DNA of 64,000 nucleotides from a virus: the IMG/VR virus record IMGVR_UViG_3300020027_000005, positions 1-64,000 of that record, one strand, 5' to 3'. Position numbers and translations under genes: made by a program. Positions 45,372 to 53,575 of this stretch are shown piece by piece (position 1 is the first letter of the stretch; each line of letters starts with the position of its first letter). The notes below the pieces were generated by a model. The model made no database searches, was not told the DNA's origin, and saw only the letters and a list, made by a program, of their open reading frames with translations.

Positions 45372-46571
45372 CTACACTCGACGGAAGCTGCGAGCTCCGC
45401 CACCGCCCTTGAAGCCACCCGCAGGGCCCGTTCCCCAGGGGTTCACCTTCTTGATGGCCTCGGCCTGGGCGTCGAGCACGGCGTTGACGTACTCCTCGTC
45501 TTCCTTGTGGTCGTTCGGGTTGATCCACTCCGGACGGAAGGTCCAGGAGAAGTCGATCGGAGCGAGGATCTTCTTGATTTCCTCGTCTTCGAATCCCCAG
45601 GCTTGCAGCGTCTCTTCGGCGGTCTCGAAGATCTCGCAGTTCGTGTCGAAGGTGAAGACCTTGTCCTCGTACTTCTTCTTGTCCCAGGTCTCCTTCATCT
45701 CGCCCGAGCACATCACCCGTACGGACTTGTCGAAGATCGAGCCGGGCTTGGCCTCGTGTTCTCCTCCCCGACAGGCGAAGACCTGGGTCGGGCTGTCCTT
45801 GCTGGTGCAGTTCGGGCAGACCACGTCCTTCTTGGACTTGGCCTCGATCTCCTTCGTCGGCATCCGCCGGACCTTCTCCGGGTCCTCGAGGTTGTGACCG
45901 CACTCACGGCAGTTGAGCTCGATCACGTAGGCCTCTTGTTCGCAGAGAGACCCGTCTTCGTGCTGGAAGATGCAGATCTTTTTGAGGCGCTGATGTGCAG
46001 CGAAGATCTGCCCGAGGTGGTCGTCCTTCAGCTCCCACCGGCGAGCACCGCCGAAGAGCCGGGCCTTGGTCGCCTCGTCTTCGTCCGCACACTGCTCACA
46101 GCGGTCGGGGTCTCCGTCGGGCCCTTCGACGTTGCAGACGATCACGTCCTTCCCTTCCCCGGTGCTGGACGCGCTGATGTGGTAGTACCGGAAGTCGGTC
46201 ACCTGCATCATCGACCGGGACTGCTGGTTCAGCCGAGACTGGACCTTCTTGTACTGCTCCTTCTTGCTCCGAGCCTCCTCGAGCTTCCGCTGCTCGTTGG
46301 TCTTGTGGTCGGTGTCGTAGTGGCAGTAGCAGCACTTCCCGCTGAAGAGGGCCATCTCGGCCGTACAGGTCTTCGGCCCCGTTCCTTCGGGCCAGTGGTA
46401 CTTCCGAACGTAGGGCTGTTCCCCGGTCGGGTGGAACCGGCAGAGGGCCTGCTCGTCGACGGAGAGGCGGAACTCGCTCATCTCCCAGGGCTTGAGGCCC
46501 TTCTGCTTCCGAGCGGCGCGCTCCTTCTCACGGTTCAGTACGTGGGCACGGAATCCATCGAATTCACTCAC
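45372..46571 (-). CDS. Cys-rich zinc protein of the replication block
   Basis: A 399-residue protein. The GTG start at 46571 is chosen because GAGG lies five bases upstream; an ATG at 46592 lacks this. Several Cys pairs (CCYCH, CEQC, CREC, CPNC) imply two or more zinc sites between residues ~70 and 240. The C-terminal tail is Gly-rich and basic (GGFKGGGGARSFRRV). Its position between primase and polymerase genes would suit an ssDNA-binding or primosome protein, but this is inference. No known SSB fold signature is visible. Confidence 0.6.
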   Translation of the reverse strand: MSEFDGFRAHVLNREKERAARKQKGLKPWEMSEFRLSVDEQALCRFHPTGEQPYVRKYHWPEGTGPKTCTAEMALFSGKCCYCHYDTDHKTNEQRKLEEARSKKEQYKKVQSRLNQQSRSMMQVTDFRYYHISASSTGEGKDVIVCNVEGPDGDPDRCEQCADEDEATKARLFGGARRWELKDDHLGQIFAAHQRLKKICIFQHEDGSLCEQEAYVIELNCRECGHNLEDPEKVRRMPTKEIEAKSKKDVVCPNCTSKDSPTQVFACRGGEHEAKPGSIFDKSVRVMCSGEMKETWDKKKYEDKVFTFDTNCEIFETAEETLQAWGFEDEEIKKILAPIDFSWTFRPEWINPNDHKEDEEYVNAVLDAQAEAIKKVNPWGTGPAGGFKGGGGARSFRRV

Positions 46572-46580
46572 AGGAACCTC

Positions 46581-46637
46581 ACTTAGGATCATTTGAATTA
46601 CGTAGGGTCTTTGGAATTACTTAGGATCAAAGGCGAA
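46581..46637. repeat. 19-bp tandem repeat, about 2.5 copies
   Basis: Three units start at 46581, 46600 and 46619 with an exact 19-base period. The cores are ACTTAGGATCATTTGAATT, ACGTAGGGTCTTTGGAATT and ACTTAGGATCAAAGG. The last unit runs into the primase stop codon. The array spans the short gap between primase and the zinc-rich gene and overlaps the latter's upstream region. It is AT-richer than its surroundings. It may be an operator array or a slippage product. Confidence 0.6.
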
Positions 46638-47628
46638 GTTGAATTGGGCTTTGGGCCTCGTCGATCATATCCTGAACTTCTTTTTCGTTCAGGGAATCTG
46701 GCTGCGTATTGATGGTCCGAGACTTGTACTGGCAGATCAGGGCCTTCCCTGCTCGGCCTAGAGCCTCCGCAATCTGTAGCGCAGCACAGCGCCCAAAACT
46801 GTCCGGGAATCCTTTTCCAGCTTGATGGTCGAGCATCACGTAGAAGGGACCTGCCAATCTTTCCAGCAGGGTTCTCTGCGCCCGTGAAAGGGATGAACCT
46901 TGAAGCGCGACCGTGTGAGGGAATCCGAGCTGTCTCAACCAGAGACACGCTTTGTACCCTTCAACCAGAATCAGAGGCGAACAACCGGCCTCATCCTTAA
47001 AGAACCGTTCCGGGTACACGGTGTGAAACCCGTAGAGGTGTCGACGGTTGTCCGGGACGTACTTCTCAACGACCCCGTAGAACTCTCCGCCTTTCCGCGC
47101 GTCGTACACCTTGTAGCGAGGACTCATCCAGTTCTCGATTGCCCTCCCGTTGATTGCCGCCAGCCGGCCCGCGAAATCGCGAACCGGAAAAGTGATCCTC
47201 TGGCGTTGCGCGTCGTACCCTACTTCATGGGCTCGGAGGATTTCTTCTGAAAAGCCCTTTCGTAGAAGTTGAGCAGGCGGCCCCCCGTAAACTCCCAGGA
47301 TGTATTCGGGAAGGAATACGGGCTCCTTGGCCAGCTCGGCCCTTATGCGCAGAAAGTCTGGAACCGCGAGCTTCGGCTTGACGTTCTGAACCGTCCTGTC
47401 GATTTGTGTTGGCGACAGGCCGAGTTTTCGTAGCAGCGTGACGAAGGACCCGCTCTCACCGCAGTCTCGGTGAAAACAGATCCAGGCTCCGGATTCCAGA
47501 CTGATGCTGAAAGTTCGGTCGTCCCCCGAGTGGAAGGGACAGACGGCCTTCAGGTTGCTCTCTCCCATGGGCCGTACTTCCGAGAAGTACAGGTCCATGA
47601 TTTCTTGAACCCGGACCTCGAGGCTCAC
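46627..47628 (-). CDS. dnaG-like: DnaG-like primase with CHC2 zinc finger
   Basis: A 333-residue protein starting on a GTG overlapping the VWA gene stop. The N-terminal zinc-binding domain has C30-x2-H33 and C51-x4-C56 (CPFHSG and CFHRDC). The TOPRIM region includes LILVEGYKACLWL, then VMLDHQAGKGF, where a DxD pair is normally expected; the second Asp is not evident. It makes RNA primers for lagging-strand synthesis. It is shorter than bacterial DnaG and lacks a helicase-binding C-terminal domain. It sits two genes from the DnaB-like helicase. Confidence 0.8.
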   Translation of the reverse strand: MSLEVRVQEIMDLYFSEVRPMGESNLKAVCPFHSGDDRTFSISLESGAWICFHRDCGESGSFVTLLRKLGLSPTQIDRTVQNVKPKLAVPDFLRIRAELAKEPVFLPEYILGVYGGPPAQLLRKGFSEEILRAHEVGYDAQRQRITFPVRDFAGRLAAINGRAIENWMSPRYKVYDARKGGEFYGVVEKYVPDNRRHLYGFHTVYPERFFKDEAGCSPLILVEGYKACLWLRQLGFPHTVALQGSSLSRAQRTLLERLAGPFYVMLDHQAGKGFPDSFGRCAALQIAEALGRAGKALICQYKSRTINTQPDSLNEKEVQDMIDEAQSPIQLRL

Positions 47629-48299
47629 TTCTTCTTGGGGTTTTCGACCATCAGCCCACGCTCACCGGTCGTGTACCCGATGCTCTCCGGAGTGATCGAC
47701 TGACCTGCAGCACCGGCCTTCCGGGCCCGAGTGACCATGTTGCTGTGGGAACCGTAGGCCGCCTGGGCGTTCGAGCTCTCTGCAGCGAACCGAGCGGCCA
47801 TGGCCGGGTTCACTCCGAGATCTGCGGCCACGTTCATCGCGTCCAGGGTGGCCCCGAGGTAGGACACCTTCCAATCGAGTTCTTTCGAGACCGACTCGAT
47901 GAGTTCCCGGATCTGGGACCGGGTGTACTCCTTGGACTGGTTCTCATGACCATCCGTGAGGATGGCGATCATCACCACTCCGGGACGCTCTTCATCGGGC
48001 ATCCCCGCGAGCTGTTCCTTCGTGGTGGCGAGTCCCCGACCGATGGCATCGAGGAGTGCCGTTCCGCCGCGGGGCGTGTAGTTCTGGTTGTTCCGGAGGG
48101 GGACATCGGCGATCGGGACGAAGCTGTAGACCTCCTCGTAGATGTCGTCGAACTGGATGAACGACATCGTGCACTTCCCGGCCTCGAGCCGCTGGGTCTC
48201 GACCAGGTTGTTGATGCCACCGATGGCGTCGTCCTTGATGGAGTTCATGGAGCCCGAGCGGTCCATGATGAAGGTGATGTGGGTGTAGTTCATATCCAC
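47625..48299 (-). CDS. VWA-domain protein with intact MIDAS
   Basis: A 224-residue protein. GTG 48299 is preferred for a GGAG six bases upstream. MIDAS residues are D13-x-S15-x-S17 (DRSGSM), T80 (RGGT) and D116 (LTDGHEN), so metal-dependent protein binding is likely. The C-terminal ~70 residues are Ala/Ser-rich and polar. VWA proteins often pair with MoxR-type ATPases or act in stress systems; no such ATPase is seen in this window. It lies between the DnaB-like helicase and primase, an odd place for this fold. Confidence 0.85.
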   Translation of the reverse strand: MDMNYTHITFIMDRSGSMNSIKDDAIGGINNLVETQRLEAGKCTMSFIQFDDIYEEVYSFVPIADVPLRNNQNYTPRGGTALLDAIGRGLATTKEQLAGMPDEERPGVVMIAILTDGHENQSKEYTRSQIRELIESVSKELDWKVSYLGATLDAMNVAADLGVNPAMAARFAAESSNAQAAYGSHSNMVTRARKAGAAGQSITPESIGYTTGERGLMVENPKKK

Positions 48300-48309
48300 G
48301 GCGATCTCC

Positions 48310-49665
48310 CTAGGTTCTGCGCATACCGTTCTTTGCGGCCAGCTTTCCGATTTTCGACTTGATGTCCTCGGAGGACACCCCCGCCGCGTCTGCCGCTTCT
48401 TTCGTCTTTCGAGCGGCGACGTTTACGCTCTCCATGTCGTCGATCCATGAAGTGTCGGAGGTCATGAAGGTCCCGAAGTTGGCATCGAGCCTGGCGTCGA
48501 TGGTCCACGACAAGAACTTCTGAACGTTCCGACCAGCATTGATGATGAGGCCCATTCTTCCGGCCACGTCATCCACGATGACTCGAATCGCCATGTCTGC
48601 TCTTCTTACGATGTGGTCCGAGTGTCCGATCTCTTCTGTCCCCTGACCCTTGAGCTTGATCCCTTCTCGATTCGCGTGGCCGCACGCAACGATGGGAATC
48701 TTCTTCTTGGGGTTCTGGGCGATCTTCTTCACCAGGTCTGCGGTTCGGGCGACGTAGGCGTCTTGTTTCGTGTTGAACTTGTCGCCCATCTCGTCGTCGG
48801 CGATGGCTTTCATGTAGTCGAGAATGACTACATCAGGTTGAATCTCCTCAATCTTCGCTCGAAGACCAGCGATCCCCCCACCTGCTTCCGAGACGATGAT
48901 GTTCTTCTGCTCGTACAGCGAGTCCATCGCCATTTCGAGCGTGTACATTCCGTCCGTTGAGACGTGGCCTTTCGTCATGTCTGGGTAGGACAGGCCGGCG
49001 CGCATCGGGTAAAGGCGCCAGGCAATCTCCTCGCGCGACATCTCTCTGGAGTTGAAGAGGACTCGAAGTCCGCAGGATTCCCAGAAGAGAGCCAGGTAGA
49101 GAAGAAGGAAGGTCTTTCGAGATTTTTCGCGACCGTAGATGTAGATGAAGTTCCCGGGCATCAAGCCCATGGAGTTGTTGTTCAAGTACTCCCACGGCCA
49201 GGCTAGCCCCAGAAGACCTCCGGAACGTTGAAGGAGGTGCAACTGGTTGAGGACTTCTCTTTTGTCCTCGCCTGCGATGAGGTCAGTGTTTCCCTGGAAG
49301 AGTTCGAGACTCAACCCCTCTGCGATCCGGAGCATCTCTGCTTTCGCGACCCAGGGATTGATGTTGTTGGCCTCGGCGATCCTTTTCAGGGCCTCGTTCA
49401 CCTCTTCGTGGAGATACCGAGTTCTGACCTCGTCGATGATGGACTCGATGTTGTTCGTCGGCGGGACGTGGACGTAGGAGGGGACCATCCCTTTGAAGAA
49501 GGTCACATCCGGAACCTCATGGAACCGGTTGTACCTGTCCATGATGATGTCCCAGTACGTCTGGGCTTCCTGACCTAGCATCTTGGCTTTGAAGCCCAAT
49601 TTCAGTGGGACACTAAGATCTCTGCTCTCCAGTACGGATGCGACCAGACTCAGGTCGTAGTTCAC
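48310..49665 (-). CDS. dnaB-like: DnaB-like replicative helicase with variant P-loop
   Basis: A 451-residue protein starting on GTG with GGAG upstream. The N-terminal ~125 residues are helical, as in DnaB. The RecA-like core follows: P-loop GREKSRKT (178-185), where Arg replaces the usual Gly before Lys-Thr, a catalytic region SREM near 206-209, Walker B VVILD ending at D283, and CGHANREG downstream. The C-terminal ~70 residues are a charged tail. It unwinds DNA at the fork with the primase encoded nearby. The variant loop may be a lineage feature. Confidence 0.8.
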   Translation of the reverse strand: MNYDLSLVASVLESRDLSVPLKLGFKAKMLGQEAQTYWDIIMDRYNRFHEVPDVTFFKGMVPSYVHVPPTNNIESIIDEVRTRYLHEEVNEALKRIAEANNINPWVAKAEMLRIAEGLSLELFQGNTDLIAGEDKREVLNQLHLLQRSGGLLGLAWPWEYLNNNSMGLMPGNFIYIYGREKSRKTFLLLYLALFWESCGLRVLFNSREMSREEIAWRLYPMRAGLSYPDMTKGHVSTDGMYTLEMAMDSLYEQKNIIVSEAGGGIAGLRAKIEEIQPDVVILDYMKAIADDEMGDKFNTKQDAYVARTADLVKKIAQNPKKKIPIVACGHANREGIKLKGQGTEEIGHSDHIVRRADMAIRVIVDDVAGRMGLIINAGRNVQKFLSWTIDARLDANFGTFMTSDTSWIDDMESVNVAARKTKEAADAAGVSSEDIKSKIGKLAAKNGMRRT

Positions 49666-49685
49666 TGGCTCTCCGAGAAAGACCG

Positions 49686-49716
49686 CCCCCCGCTCCGCAA
49701 CTAACGGAGCGGGGGG
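49686..49716. other. Perfect 12-bp hairpin in the helicase 5' region
   Basis: CCCCCCGCTCCG at 49686-49697 pairs perfectly with 49705-49716 around a seven-base loop. It lies between the conserved CTTATGC-type element and the helicase start. There is no clear T-run on either side, so it is either a weak or Rho-dependent terminator or a structured 5' leader. Confidence 0.6.
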
Positions 49717-49738
49717 ATGCGGGGTTTGAGGACAAGGG

Positions 49739-49799
49739 GTTCGGCTAGCTTATGCCGTCAATCTCTTCAGGGTCAACGGCGAGAGATGGCTAGCCGAAC
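49739..49799 (-). promoter_or_regulatory. Candidate promoter within an 11-bp inverted repeat
   Basis: On the minus strand TTGACC (49771-49776) and CATAAG (49749-49754) are 16 bases apart, a fair sigma-70-like pair. CATAAG belongs to the recurring element seen at 45354, 53537 and 57569. The whole region is bracketed by GTTCGGCTAGC at 49739-49749 and its complement at 49789-49799, the latter overlapping the stop of the upstream gene. This may be a regulated promoter for the helicase, VWA and primase transcript. Confidence 0.45.
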
Positions 49800-50083
49800 T
49801 TGACGCCCTGATCCTCGTCTTCGTCTTCCGTGCCTTCCCCATCCCCGGATTCTTGAACGGAGATGATCGACAGGAAATCGTTCTCGATCGACGCACACAG
49901 CGCCTCGGCCAGCTTCCGACTCTCCAGACTCAAGGCGGAGAACAGCGAGAAGCTGACCGGGTTGTAGTTCTCATCGACCAGGACGATCTTCGCCATGTCG
50001 AGGGGGGTCGGTCCGAGTCGTCGGAGCCGCACCTCGCCGACCATGACCCCCGACAGACGTATGTTCCGGATGAAGGGAGTCAC
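49790..50083 (-). CDS. Small protein, unknown
   Basis: A 97-residue protein starting on a GTG overlapping the upstream stop. Residues 1-75 are mixed alpha/beta (IRLSGVMVGEVRLRRLG at the start). The C-terminal ~20 residues are a strongly acidic tail (SGDGEGTEDEDEDQG), as in some DNA mimics and SSB-type tails. It is the last gene before the candidate promoter of the helicase unit. No family was recognised. Confidence 0.55.
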   Translation of the reverse strand: MTPFIRNIRLSGVMVGEVRLRRLGPTPLDMAKIVLVDENYNPVSFSLFSALSLESRKLAEALCASIENDFLSIISVQESGDGEGTEDEDEDQGVKFG

Positions 50084-50421
50084 TTCTTCATCTCCGGGAA
50101 GAACTTCAGGACGACCTGGTTCGACCGCTCCCGAAGCTCACGCTCTACGTGGTCGTAGCACTCCTGGTAGGTCACTGCGACGGACTCTTCGTCCGGCAGG
50201 CAGGGAAGCGTGCACCACACGGCGACTTCGAACTTCTCGCTTCCGTATTCCTTGGCCATGCCGATGCTGGCCGAGAGTCCGACACTGGCCGTCTTCTCGG
50301 GAGACGCCTTTCCTGGGGGCATTACGATCTCCTCCATTTCATTGTGTTGCTCACGGCCCTTCTTCACCGTGACGCGGTAGCCGGTCTTGAGTGGTGCGGT
50401 AGTTCCGCGTCCAGGATTCAT
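50080..50421 (-). CDS. Small protein, unknown
   Basis: A 113-residue protein coupled by ATGA to the coiled-coil gene upstream. The N-terminal ~50 residues are polar and basic. The rest looks like a single alpha/beta domain (EKFEVAVWCTLPCLPDEESV and a helical end). There is no zinc pattern or membrane segment. It belongs to the cotranslated series running from the UvsW-like helicase to the acidic-tail protein. Confidence 0.55.
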   Translation of the reverse strand: MNPGRGTTAPLKTGYRVTVKKGREQHNEMEEIVMPPGKASPEKTASVGLSASIGMAKEYGSEKFEVAVWCTLPCLPDEESVAVTYQECYDHVERELRERSNQVVLKFFPEMKK

Positions 50422-51008
50422 TCGTCACCCAGACCTTTGAATTGAACGGAGACACTCGGGCTCCGCTCTTTGACGGCGATTCGGTACCTTTCGAGGTTCT
50501 TGATTTTCACCTCTCCAGATGCGATCAGCCTTTCGAGAACATCCGGATAGACGACTCGCCCGACCACGGGGTCGCCATCCACGTAGATCTCTTCCAGTTC
50601 CGGATGGTCTTCCAGAAGTTCCTCGGTTCTGTAGGAGACTGAGAATCTGGTGGAGCTCACTTTGACCTTCACCCGGCCCTGGTCGAAGACGAACGACTCT
50701 TGCAGGGCTTCTTCAGGAAGGTTGTGACAGTAGTTCTTGACGTCCTCGACCTTCCTCTCGATCCCTTTCCCTACCTTCGCGAGTTCGTCCACGAGGTCGC
50801 CGTTGCCTTTCTTCACCTTGGCCTGGAGCTCCTCCACTTTCTTCTGGAGAGTCTGCATGGCCGAAAAGTAGGCGGCGATTTCCCCGAAGGCGTCTTTGTT
50901 GTCCTCCACGAGGAGTGACTGAAGCAGGGCCAGGTGGTCCTGTTCCGAGGCCAGATCCTCCAGCATCTCCTGGAGGGTCTTCGCCTGTTCTGTTGAGAGG
51001 TGGTTCAT
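50418..51008 (-). CDS. Coiled-coil protein, possibly Gp157-like
   Basis: A 196-residue protein coupled by ATGA on both sides. Residues 1-85 form a long coiled coil (FSAMQTLQKKVEELQAKVKK). Residues ~100-190 are a beta-rich part (VKVKVSSTRFSVSYRTEEL). A helical bundle followed by this tail resembles siphovirus Gp157-type proteins, which occur next to recombination or repair genes in some phages. The similarity is loose and from memory. Confidence 0.5.
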   Translation of the reverse strand: MNHLSTEQAKTLQEMLEDLASEQDHLALLQSLLVEDNKDAFGEIAAYFSAMQTLQKKVEELQAKVKKGNGDLVDELAKVGKGIERKVEDVKNYCHNLPEEALQESFVFDQGRVKVKVSSTRFSVSYRTEELLEDHPELEEIYVDGDPVVGRVVYPDVLERLIASGEVKIKNLERYRIAVKERSPSVSVQFKGLGDE

Positions 51009-51691
51009 CTTTCTCCTCGATCCGGCGGGATGGTCCCTCGGTAGATGAGGGCGTATGTGTCTGCCACCTCGAATGCCTTCTTCCAGATCTTGAACGAGGA
51101 TTCGACAGGCCCGCCTGGTTTGTCGTTCCAGTTGTCCAGAAGGCGCTGCGGGTGGTGAGAAACGAAACCCGTTCTCGGGATGGGAAGGAGAACTCCCATG
51201 GTCGTGACCTCCACCTGCTGGCGGTGGACGTCATTCAACGCTTTCGTCATGGAGATCGGGCTCGAGCTCAAGGTCTTGAAGGCGACGTCTCCCAGAAGGA
51301 GAACGACGAAGGGGTCCACGACCTCGATGATTCTCTGGAGCCGCGCGGAGCAGGCCTTGATCTCGTCGTTGGCCGGCTTCCTGTCTTGCTTCGGGTTGTT
51401 GATCTCCGTTGCACGACAGCCCACGACATTCGTGAGGTACACGTCTCGTCTGCTCGACCCGATGTAGTGGAGGAGGCTGTCTACGAGCTCCCCAACTCTT
51501 CCTTTGAAAGGCTGCCCAGCCATCTCGTCTTCTTTCGAGGGGGCGTCGCCAACGATGAGGACCTGGGCATTCGGGTTCCCTTCTCCGAAGACCACCTGCC
51601 TCCTGACTCTACCCTCGGGCTGGCAGAGACCACACCGGGTGCAGTCTGTCCAGGCTTCTTGGGTTTCTTGGAGCTTTTGTACTTTATTCAT
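51005..51691 (-). CDS. Family 4 uracil-DNA glycosylase-like Fe-S protein
   Basis: A 228-residue protein. ATG 51691 overlaps the helicase stop (ATGA) and is chosen over an upstream start that would run into that gene. C17, C20, C92 and C114 are placed like Fe-S ligands of family 4 UDGs. Motif 1 is GDAPSKEDEMAGQPFKGRVG. NVVGCR follows, then LLLGDVAFKTL, and SHHPQRLL matches the late His motif. It would remove uracil from DNA or, as in some phages, act in replication. Motif 1 reads GDAPS rather than GEAPG, so activity is uncertain. Confidence 0.7.
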   Translation of the reverse strand: MNKVQKLQETQEAWTDCTRCGLCQPEGRVRRQVVFGEGNPNAQVLIVGDAPSKEDEMAGQPFKGRVGELVDSLLHYIGSSRRDVYLTNVVGCRATEINNPKQDRKPANDEIKACSARLQRIIEVVDPFVVLLLGDVAFKTLSSSPISMTKALNDVHRQQVEVTTMGVLLPIPRTGFVSHHPQRLLDNWNDKPGGPVESSFKIWKKAFEVADTYALIYRGTIPPDRGER

Positions 51692-53058
51692 GTCCCCCGC
51701 GCGATTTCGAAGGGATAACGCAGGTTTGTCAGCAGATGCCGCATCTTCTTGCAAGCAGTGTGCATGGGCCGGATGAATTCGTCTTCGAACACGATGACGA
51801 CCGGGACTTTCTTGTTGAGCACCGGTCGCTGGATTCTTCCGTAGACCTGCCGAAGCATTCCCTCGTCCGAGATCCCGAAAGGAAGGATGAGACAGTCGAG
51901 ATCCTTTCTATCCAGACCCTCTTTCGCAAGCTGAAGGATGGCGAAAATCAAGTTGCAGTTGTTGAGGACCTCGGCCCTGTCGACGCCCTTGTGCTTTCCG
52001 TGAATCATCCCTGCCTTCACGGAGGGGCGATCCTTGTAGAGTCCGAACATCTTCTCGACGTGTTCGACCCGAGGCGAAAGAAACAAAGGCTTCCTGCCCT
52101 CCAAGAGGAGGGGTTCAATCCAGGAATGGATCTGCGCATTCCGACGTTCGTCTTCGGAGAGCAGGGTCCAGAGTTTCGGGATGTTGAGTTCTCCCAGCCG
52201 GTCCATCGCCTTCGCGAAGTCGACGTGGTCCAGTCGACGGCCTGTTCGAACAAACCAGGTTTCTGGAATCACATCTTGCTCGTAGTTGGAGTAGAGCACT
52301 CCCCCCAGGTGGTGCTGGTAGAGCATGTCGCACCCGTCTCGACGACCAGGAGTCGCGCTCAACCCCCACCGGATTCCCTTGATGAGACCCGCAGTGGTGT
52401 TGAACTCTGGCGCTCCCAGGTGGTGGACCTCGTCGTAGATTCCGACGCCGAAGTGGTTCCTCATTTCTTCAGGGAACTCTTCGGAGTCCATTCTCGAGGC
52501 CAGAGTCTGAATCGAGGCGATGCAGAGAGGATGTTCCCAGTCCCACCTGTCTCCTCGAATTGTTCCGACATCTTCTGCCCGAAGAGTCGTGTGCTCTACA
52601 ATTCGATCCCGCCACTGCTGCTCGAGGTCGATGGTGTGGACGACGATCAGACCGGGCGTCTGAGCCCAGACCCATCTGTCGAGAGCGACTACCGTTTTCC
52701 CCGCGCCACACGCGAGCGAAAGAATCCCGGAGCCTCTGTCCGACATGATGGAAGCGCTGGTGAACTGCACCGGTCCCCGAAGCTCCGAGCGCATTTGTGC
52801 GCCTTCGAGCTTCGGGAACTGTGTGTACGAGGCGTCTTCGATTTCGAAGGGCAAGGTGCCCCACTCGTCGAAGGGGAGGAACTCCCGAGGAACCACGAGG
52901 TGGTTCTCCGTGAGTCCCCAAGCATCTACCCTCGTTCTGTCTGGAAGGTAGAACGTGAGGGAATTCTGAATCCCCTGGATACTCTTCATGTGTTTCAGGG
53001 GGAGCCAGAGCCAGTCCTTTCGGTAGCCCAGCTCCGGACTCAGAGTCTTTACTCTCAT
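51688..53058 (-). CDS. UvsW/RAD25-like superfamily 2 helicase
   Basis: A 456-residue protein with a strong GGAGG upstream. Walker A is ACGAGKT (116-122), DEVH at 209-212, SAT at 234-236, and a C-terminal motif VI-like segment near residue 415 (LRQVYGRIQRP). The N-terminal ~90 residues look like the substrate-binding part of UvsW-type helicases. Such enzymes migrate branched DNA and unwind R-loops, helping the switch to recombination-dependent replication. It heads the leftward block after a small membrane-type gene. Confidence 0.9.
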   Translation of the reverse strand: MRVKTLSPELGYRKDWLWLPLKHMKSIQGIQNSLTFYLPDRTRVDAWGLTENHLVVPREFLPFDEWGTLPFEIEDASYTQFPKLEGAQMRSELRGPVQFTSASIMSDRGSGILSLACGAGKTVVALDRWVWAQTPGLIVVHTIDLEQQWRDRIVEHTTLRAEDVGTIRGDRWDWEHPLCIASIQTLASRMDSEEFPEEMRNHFGVGIYDEVHHLGAPEFNTTAGLIKGIRWGLSATPGRRDGCDMLYQHHLGGVLYSNYEQDVIPETWFVRTGRRLDHVDFAKAMDRLGELNIPKLWTLLSEDERRNAQIHSWIEPLLLEGRKPLFLSPRVEHVEKMFGLYKDRPSVKAGMIHGKHKGVDRAEVLNNCNLIFAILQLAKEGLDRKDLDCLILPFGISDEGMLRQVYGRIQRPVLNKKVPVVIVFEDEFIRPMHTACKKMRHLLTNLRYPFEIARGT

Positions 53059-53073
53059 CCTTCCTCCCCGGAA

Positions 53074-53490
53074 TTACTCCCGGTAGTTCGTCGGCTTTCT
53101 TGGGTAGAGCCGTCGTCTCCGGAAGAAGTAGGCGATCTCTTCGCCTGCTGCGAATGCTGCCGCTGCGACTGCGACCTCGAGAACCCGTAATCCCAAGTCC
53201 TTGAGGATTTCTCCGAAGGTTGGCGGTTCCCATTCATGGAGATCTTCTTGTTTTCGAAGGACGGGAACTTCGTGCGCCCCGATTCGATCTCCATCACTGT
53301 TTCTTTCTGCACGGACGATGGTCGGCCCTTGCCTGGTTTCTGGGCGGGGGCTTCCTGCATTTGCAGGTCGCATAACCGGGGATGGTGCTCGGGAAGGTTG
53401 GACACCCGTGAACGAGTACGGGCTTGAGGATGACGTGGTCGGCCCACCACTTCGCAGGCGGGCGAAGATATCCTGCTGCTCGTCCGACAT
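53074..53490 (-). CDS. Small protein with one hydrophobic segment
   Basis: A 138-residue protein and the first gene of the leftward block, with GAGAGG upstream. Residues ~1-85 are polar, Ser/Pro/Arg-rich and probably disordered. Residues ~95-120 are an Ala-rich hydrophobic stretch (LEVAVAAAAFAAGEEIAYFF) followed by a very basic tail (FRRRRLYPRKP). It may be a membrane-anchored or early host-interaction protein. The conserved element at 53533-53545 lies 43 bases upstream. Confidence 0.55.
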   Translation of the reverse strand: MSDEQQDIFARLRSGGPTTSSSSPYSFTGVQPSRAPSPVMRPANAGSPRPETRQGPTIVRAERNSDGDRIGAHEVPVLRKQEDLHEWEPPTFGEILKDLGLRVLEVAVAAAAFAAGEEIAYFFRRRRLYPRKPTNYRE

Positions 53491-53532
53491 GATTGCTTCA
53501 CCTCTCTAAAGGCGTGATACTTGGGTTGTCAT

Positions 53533-53562
53533 CTACCTTATGCGCCCGAAAATCACTTTCGG
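53533..53562. promoter_or_regulatory. Conserved element in the divergent region 53491-53575
   Basis: CTACCTTATGCGC at 53533-53545 is identical over 13 bases to the element at 45350-45362. A small hairpin (CCGAAA at 53546-53551, TTTCGG at 53557-53562) adjoins it. The region separates the leftward replication block from the rightward gene at 53576, so it could serve either direction. No clear -35 hexamer was found. Confidence 0.5.
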
Positions 53563-53575
53563 TTGGAGTGCTTCG

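Noticed and set aside
50418-51008. Firm Gp157 assignment for the coiled-coil protein
   Set aside because: Only general shape and context agree; no diagnostic residues could be named.
53540-53575. ATG at 53540 as start of the rightward gene
   Set aside because: It falls inside the conserved 13-nt element and lacks an RBS; ATG 53576 has GGAG at proper spacing.
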